A stretch of DNA of 7,892 bases from Patescibacteria group bacterium AH-259-L07 (GTDB taxonomy: Bacteria > Patescibacteriota > Patescibacteriia > UBA2591 > UBA6264). Position numbers and translations under genes: made by a program. The DNA lies in NCBI GenBank assembly GCA_027718005.1, contig JALLOP010000071.1:1-7892 (forward strand). The letters are read 5' to 3'. Shown here piece by piece: positions 5,456 through 7,892 of this stretch (positions are counted from its first letter, which is position 1; every line of letters starts with the position of its first letter). The notes beneath the pieces are model-generated. The model was not told where the DNA came from, did not search any database, and saw nothing but the letters and a program-made list of their open reading frames with translations.

Positions 5456-5457
5456 GA

Positions 5458-6153
5458 CTACTGCAAGATGCTGATCCCCCAGTACATACCCGGGAAGCCA
5501 GCAGAGTAGACGCTGAGCCAAGGCCTGCCGTAGCCGAGCCACAACTGCGGCACGCGGCCAGACCCATACCAGGAGCCGGTAGCCCAGAGACGACACTGCG
5601 AAAGCATGTCTGTATGCGTACCAAGTGCAATCACTTCATCTACGTTAAGTAACGGAAGTCCGTTCTGCTCTTTGGTCAGCTTCTCGGCATCCAAAGGGCT
5701 CTTGCCCGAAAAAACAGGGTATGTAACGTCAAACACATAGTAGGGATCTTCTGAAAAGGCAACCATATCAGTAATCAGGGGAGGTCTCAGCTTCGCGAAG
5801 CCGCTCTTCTCATTATAGACTACCATTTCCATGAGGTGAAATATATCTACCCATATTCGCGTAATAACTGAGAGAATCGGAAGATTCCCCTTGCCAAACG
5901 TCATTCCCATAGCTGTCTCAATCGCCTCGTCTTTCTGATCACGCAAAGCATCAAGAGATGGTTTTGGACACTTACGATTGTCAAGAGTTCGATACTGGGC
6001 ATCAAGGAGCTTTTTAAGATAGTCCCGCTTCACCTTCTCAGTCTCGCTCACGAGTTGATTACGGGGGAGCGTCAATACCTCTTTAATTTGATAAATCGGT
6101 GTACCTTTGAAAACAGCTACCGAGTCATTTTTTCTGCTCTGTGCTAGATTCAC
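5458..6153 (-). CDS. 231-aa orphan protein between livK and livH, function unknown
   Basis: I do not recognise a named function. The start is GTG at 6153, supported by AAGGAGGA (6161-6168) 7 nt upstream. The protein is soluble-looking, with no signal peptide and no clear membrane span. Residues 25-80 are charged and probably helical. The middle (about 100-148) is hydrophobic and mixed, with RPPLITDMVAFSEDPYYVFD. The C-terminus (187-231) is unusually rich in Trp, Gly and Tyr (W190, W195, W205, W212, W225) with the segment CRLWATGSWYGSGRVPQLWL. The last region resembles C-termini of hypothetical proteins I associate with Patescibacteria, which is a weak memory-based impression. Its GTG start and strong Shine-Dalgarno sequence contrast with the liv genes around it, and it is bracketed by inverted hairpin repeats, so it may be an insertion. 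A TTGACA (6245-6240) and TATATT (6215-6210) lie upstream but with a 24-nt spacer, so its promoter is uncertain. Confidence 0.8.
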   Translation of the reverse strand: MNLAQSRKNDSVAVFKGTPIYQIKEVLTLPRNQLVSETEKVKRDYLKKLLDAQYRTLDNRKCPKPSLDALRDQKDEAIETAMGMTFGKGNLPILSVITRIWVDIFHLMEMVVYNEKSGFAKLRPPLITDMVAFSEDPYYVFDVTYPVFSGKSPLDAEKLTKEQNGLPLLNVDEVIALGTHTDMLSQCRLWATGSWYGSGRVPQLWLGYGRPWLSVYSAGFPGMYWGISILQ

Positions 6154-6174
6154 TTTTCGTTCCTCCTTATTTTG

Positions 6175-6200
6175 CTTCGAGGGCGAAGAACCATTCTTCG
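6175..6200 (-). promoter_or_regulatory. Competing hairpins in the orphan-gene leader
   Basis: On the minus strand CGAAGAA (6200-6194) pairs perfectly with TTCTTCG (6190-6184) around a TGG loop. The same CTTCG can instead pair with CGAAG (6179-6175) further downstream, next to the Shine-Dalgarno sequence at 6161-6168. The two pairings exclude each other. This could tune translation initiation, but the second stem is only 5 bp and does not cover the ribosome site. Confidence 0.4.
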
Positions 6201-6286
6201 ATTGTCCTCAATATACATCCTGCCACATTTTTATATTTCTGTCAAGAGTATTGTTGTGGATAAGCACAGAGCATGTACAAGATGAG

Positions 6287-6316
6287 TCCCTCACCCAGAG
6301 AACTCTGGGTGAGGGA
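6287..6316. repeat. 14-bp perfect inverted repeat
   Basis: TCCCTCACCCAGAG (6287-6300) and CTCTGGGTGAGGGA (6303-6316) are perfect reverse complements separated by only AA. It is the strongest hairpin in the window and has no T-run on either side, so it is not a standard terminator. It lies between livK and the orphan gene, where it could block 3'-5' decay of livK mRNA, act as an operator, or be a REP-like unit. Confidence 0.65.
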
Positions 6317-6462
6317 TAGGTAACACTTTTGAGAATGCAAGGGGGAAATTTAAATGCTAAGATTATTTGATATAAAATCACACGGCCGTGGATTTTTATA
6401 CCTGATCAACATTTCTCTACAAGAAAAGAGCTTAAATAACCTGCAAACGTATACAGCATGTA

Positions 6463-6483
6463 TGCAACCTCGGGTGTTGCACA
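6463..6483. repeat. Hairpin repeat TGCAACCTCGGGTGTTGCACA, right copy
   Basis: TGCAAC (6463-6468) pairs with GTTGCA (6476-6481) around CTCGGGT, with TTTTT after it on the plus strand. It is the inverted counterpart of 5196-5216 (one difference in 20 bp). It begins 15 bp beyond the livK stop codon on the transcribed strand, so it falls in the livK 3' untranslated region. Confidence 0.65.
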
Positions 6484-6497
6484 TTTTTGACTATCTT

Positions 6498-7589
6498 CTA
6501 CTCACTCATAAGAACAAATGCGCCATCTTGAACCGTATACACATCATAATTTCCTAATACATCACCATTTTGATCAAACTTGATATATCCTGATGCACCC
6601 TCAAATTCAATACCAAACAGTGCATCCTTTATTTGCTCCCCTGTTGTCGCACCTCCTTCAATGGCGCGTCCTAAGGCAAAAAACGCATCATATGCCTGTG
6701 CTGCAAACGGACCTGGATCTGTCTCATATGCAACTCGGTGTTTTTCTATAAACCCACTGGTCCCTGAGCTCACTGACGTAAGCACCAATCCTTCAGCAGC
6801 CTCTTGGGCACTTTCTACAATATCAGGACTTTTTAGCCCTTCTGAACCAAAGAGCGCAAGTTTGATGCCCAGTTCTTTGACCTGCCGCAAGCTTGCCACC
6901 GCAGAAGCAGGAGAATTGCTAACAATATACAATGCATCAGGAGCTTCTGCCTTTATCTTGGTGAGTTGTGTTCGAATATCAGTCGCGTTTCGCTCAAACG
7001 ATTCACTCGCCACCACTTCACCACCAAGACCTTCAAAACTCTGGGTCAAAACAGTGGTAAATCCAATGCCGTACTCTTCATTGCTATAGAGAATCGCGAG
7101 GTTCCGATACCCCTTATCATACACCAGTTGGGCGCCAAAATTTCCCTGCAGCGCATCGCTCGGAACGGTCCTGAAAATATATGCACCTGCCTCACTTAAC
7201 TTAGGACTGGTTGAAGCTGAACTGATAAGAACCACCGCATTATCATTTGCAACAGGCGCAGCAGCAAGTGTGGCTCCTGAACATACCTCACCCACAATGG
7301 CAACAACCTTATTGATTGAGATAAGTTTATTAATCGCGTTAACCGCATCTTTTCCTTCACATTTTGAATCCTCATACATCACTTCTACTTTGGCTAGATT
7401 CATATCTTGTACTGACAGATCAAGGCCGCGCTTAATGCTTTCTCCATAACTTGCGGCATCACCCGTTAAGGGCCCCATAAATCCAATGGTAATAACACCT
7501 TGCTCTGATGGTGTTTGGCCACGATAAAGAGCAAAGATGATAATAATGGCAATAATAATACCAATTATATATTTAAGTGTTTTTGACAT
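6498..7589 (-). CDS. livK: Branched-chain amino-acid binding protein LivK/LivJ type
   Basis: This is the extracytoplasmic receptor that delivers a branched-chain or related amino acid to LivH-LivM. Counting from the ATG at 7589 it has 363 residues: a membrane helix (about 6-22, KYIIGIIIAIIIIFAL), then a type I periplasmic-binding fold. Landmarks shared with E. coli LivJ are VITIGFMGPLTGDAASYG (32-49), the Cys77-Cys103 pair in CEGKDAVNA and GEVCSGAT (disulfide in LivJ), the ligand loop SSASTSP (123-129), YSNEEYGIGF (168-177) and FGSEGL (247-252, with the ligand-binding Glu). No lipobox Cys follows the helix, so it is probably tethered by an uncleaved anchor. A TTG two codons upstream (7595) is an alternative start; neither has a Shine-Dalgarno sequence. 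It is the first liv gene in transcription order but is split from livH by the orphan gene. Confidence 0.93.
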   Translation of the reverse strand: MSKTLKYIIGIIIAIIIIFALYRGQTPSEQGVITIGFMGPLTGDAASYGESIKRGLDLSVQDMNLAKVEVMYEDSKCEGKDAVNAINKLISINKVVAIVGEVCSGATLAAAPVANDNAVVLISSASTSPKLSEAGAYIFRTVPSDALQGNFGAQLVYDKGYRNLAILYSNEEYGIGFTTVLTQSFEGLGGEVVASESFERNATDIRTQLTKIKAEAPDALYIVSNSPASAVASLRQVKELGIKLALFGSEGLKSPDIVESAQEAAEGLVLTSVSSGTSGFIEKHRVAYETDPGPFAAQAYDAFFALGRAIEGGATTGEQIKDALFGIEFEGASGYIKFDQNGDVLGNYDVYTVQDGAFVLMSE

Positions 7590-7630
7590 ATACAACTTTT
7601 TTTTATTTACATAAAAAATTAAAAACGACC

Positions 7631-7703
7631 TTTACCCTGTTAAATACCCAACGCTCAACACTATTTGAGTGCTGGGTAAAAATCAAAGATTTTTATTTAA
7701 CAG
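7631..7703 (-). promoter_or_regulatory. Structured livK leader, possible three-way junction or switch
   Basis: An outer stem CTGTTAAA (7637-7644) with TTTAACAG (7696-7703) encloses two hairpins. The first pairs TACCCA (7645-7650) with TGGGTA (7673-7678) and CTCAA (7654-7658) with TTGAG (7665-7669). The second pairs AAAAATC with GATTTTT (7678-7694, AAA loop). A competing 7-bp stem, TTTACCC (7631-7637) with GGGTAAA (7674-7680), would break the outer stem and the first hairpin. GGTCGTTTTTAATTTTTT follows on the minus strand. Nothing matches a T-box or riboswitch consensus that I know. Confidence 0.5.
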
Positions 7704-7731
7704 AGTTTAGTAATGTATATTTCCTTTATTA

Positions 7732-7759
7732 ATTTTTACACTTTTCTGAGAATTGTCAA
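7732..7759 (-). promoter_or_regulatory. Candidate promoter for livK
   Basis: On the minus strand a perfect TTGACA (7759-7754) is followed after 16 nt by AAAAAT (7737-7732), which is preceded by a TGn extended -10 element. The -10 match is 4/6. A start near 7725 would give a livK leader of about 135 nt containing the structured region. The -35 box overlaps the palindrome AGCTAGCT (7759-7766). Confidence 0.5.
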
Positions 7760-7787
7760 GCTAGCTATATGTGGTGCACACAAGTCC

Positions 7788-7807
7788 CTTAAATGGAGAC
7801 TGTCCCC
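7788..7807. repeat. Short repeat CTTAAATGGAGACTGTCCCC, copy 2
   Basis: This is the second copy of the element at 5072-5092, in the same orientation with one indel and one substitution. Read on the minus strand it supplies the last six codons and stop of the truncated gene at the window edge, so it appears to have replaced that gene's true 3' end. The two copies bracket livK, the orphan gene and the livH leader. Confidence 0.55.
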
Positions 7808-7892
7808 AGTTTAGTATAAATTCTAATCATGCCTTGTTTTTGAGCCAGCTCTTTCATCTTATATTCAGACAACTCGCCAGATAAAATTAGTA
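7789..7892 (-). pseudogene. C-terminal fragment like a GspE/PilB-type ATPase, truncated
   Basis: Only the last 33 codons lie in the window (5' end beyond the right edge), ending TAA at 7789-7791. The visible SEYKMKELAQKQGMI resembles the C-terminal region of type II secretion and type IV pilus assembly ATPases, where a helix ending in A-x-x-x-G-M is normally followed by a stretch like 'xTMxxDGxxKxxxGxTTxEEVxRV'. Here that tail is missing. The sequence runs into YTKLGTVSI, encoded by the GGGGACAGTCTCC repeat, and stops. The gene therefore appears truncated by the repeat or a rearrangement. The family call rests on a short segment and may be wrong. It is cotranscribed in direction with livK. 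Confidence 0.5.

Larger units (their letters stand above)
5001..5457. other. 457-bp non-coding region between livH and the orphan gene
   Basis: I find no convincing gene in any frame. The stretch is full of short signals, listed separately: a promoter at livH, a minus-strand terminator, a GGAGACAGTCCCC repeat, hairpins at 5124-5154, 5158-5173, 5174-5188 and 5196-5218, a second minus-strand promoter, a strong hairpin with a T8 tract, and a degenerate repeat tract next to the orphan gene. Their density suggests either a structured RNA and attenuator ahead of livH or an accumulation of short repeats. Confidence 0.6.
6154..6497. other. 344-bp non-coding region between the orphan gene and livK
   Basis: No gene is supported here. 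A plus-strand reading frame from 6354 has no homology I recognise and runs antisense into livK, so I leave it out. The region holds the orphan leader with its Shine-Dalgarno sequence and competing hairpins (6175-6200), a TTGACA at 6240-6245, a 14-bp perfect inverted repeat (6287-6316), the perfect palindrome CACGGCCGTG (6381-6390) and the right-hand hairpin repeat (6463-6483). There is no clear U-tract terminator for livK on the minus strand. Confidence 0.6.

Noticed and set aside
5306..5509. 67-aa plus-strand reading frame
   Set aside because: It begins inside a terminator hairpin, crosses repeats and overlaps the orphan gene; no ribosome site.
6354..6557. 67-aa plus-strand reading frame preceded by GGGGG
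   Set aside because: It runs antisense into livK, crosses the hairpin repeat, shows no family resemblance, and its G-run is a poor and too distant ribosome site.
7607..7612. ATG-TAA start-stop pair on the minus strand 17 nt before the livK ATG
   Set aside because: It has no Shine-Dalgarno sequence and is readily expected by chance in an AT-rich leader; a role in stalling cannot be argued from sequence alone.

Overview
This is a compact, AT-rich bacterial window whose genes lie almost entirely on the minus strand. Stop codons are used conventionally: livF ends in TGA and Trp is TGG, so there is no sign of UGA recoding. The small gene set, the short degenerate palindromes between genes, and an orphan protein of a general kind I associate with Patescibacteria (Candidate Phyla Radiation) suggest such an organism. 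That placement is an inference, and no marker gene proves it.

Layout from left to right. A 73-aa basic protein (75-296, +) has a consensus promoter and an intrinsic terminator. It converges on tdk, a TK1-type thymidine kinase (484-1038, -). Next is a 54-aa two-helix membrane protein (1319-1483, -) with its own strong promoter, a leader hairpin and a tandem repeat upstream. A complete branched-chain/hydrophobic amino-acid ABC importer follows on the minus strand: livF (1692-2417), livG (2419-3156), livM (3208-4074), livH (4134-5000) and the substrate-binding protein livK (6498-7589). The transcription order is livK, then an unrecognised 231-aa gene (5458-6153), then livH-livM-livG-livF. At the right edge is the C-terminal end of a gene resembling a GspE/PilB-type secretion or pilus ATPase, which appears to be cut off by a short repeat.

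Functionally, LivK captures an amino acid outside the membrane, LivH and LivM form the channel, and LivG and LivF hydrolyse ATP. Thymidine kinase salvages thymidine. Together they fit a nutrient-scavenging cell.

The most interesting parts are not protein-coding. (1) livK is separated from livHMGF by about 1.5 kb. Within that stretch, near-identical hairpins in inverted orientation bracket the orphan gene, as if a cassette had been inserted into a liv operon. (2) The livK leader can fold as a three-way junction that competes with an alternative stem. (3) Upstream of livH, a promoter, a series of hairpins and a terminator lie immediately before a second promoter that would make livH nearly leaderless. 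(4) None of the five liv genes has a clear Shine-Dalgarno sequence, whereas the other four complete genes have AAGGAGG-type sites. (5) A 20-nt exact copy of the livF 3' end lies beyond tdk.
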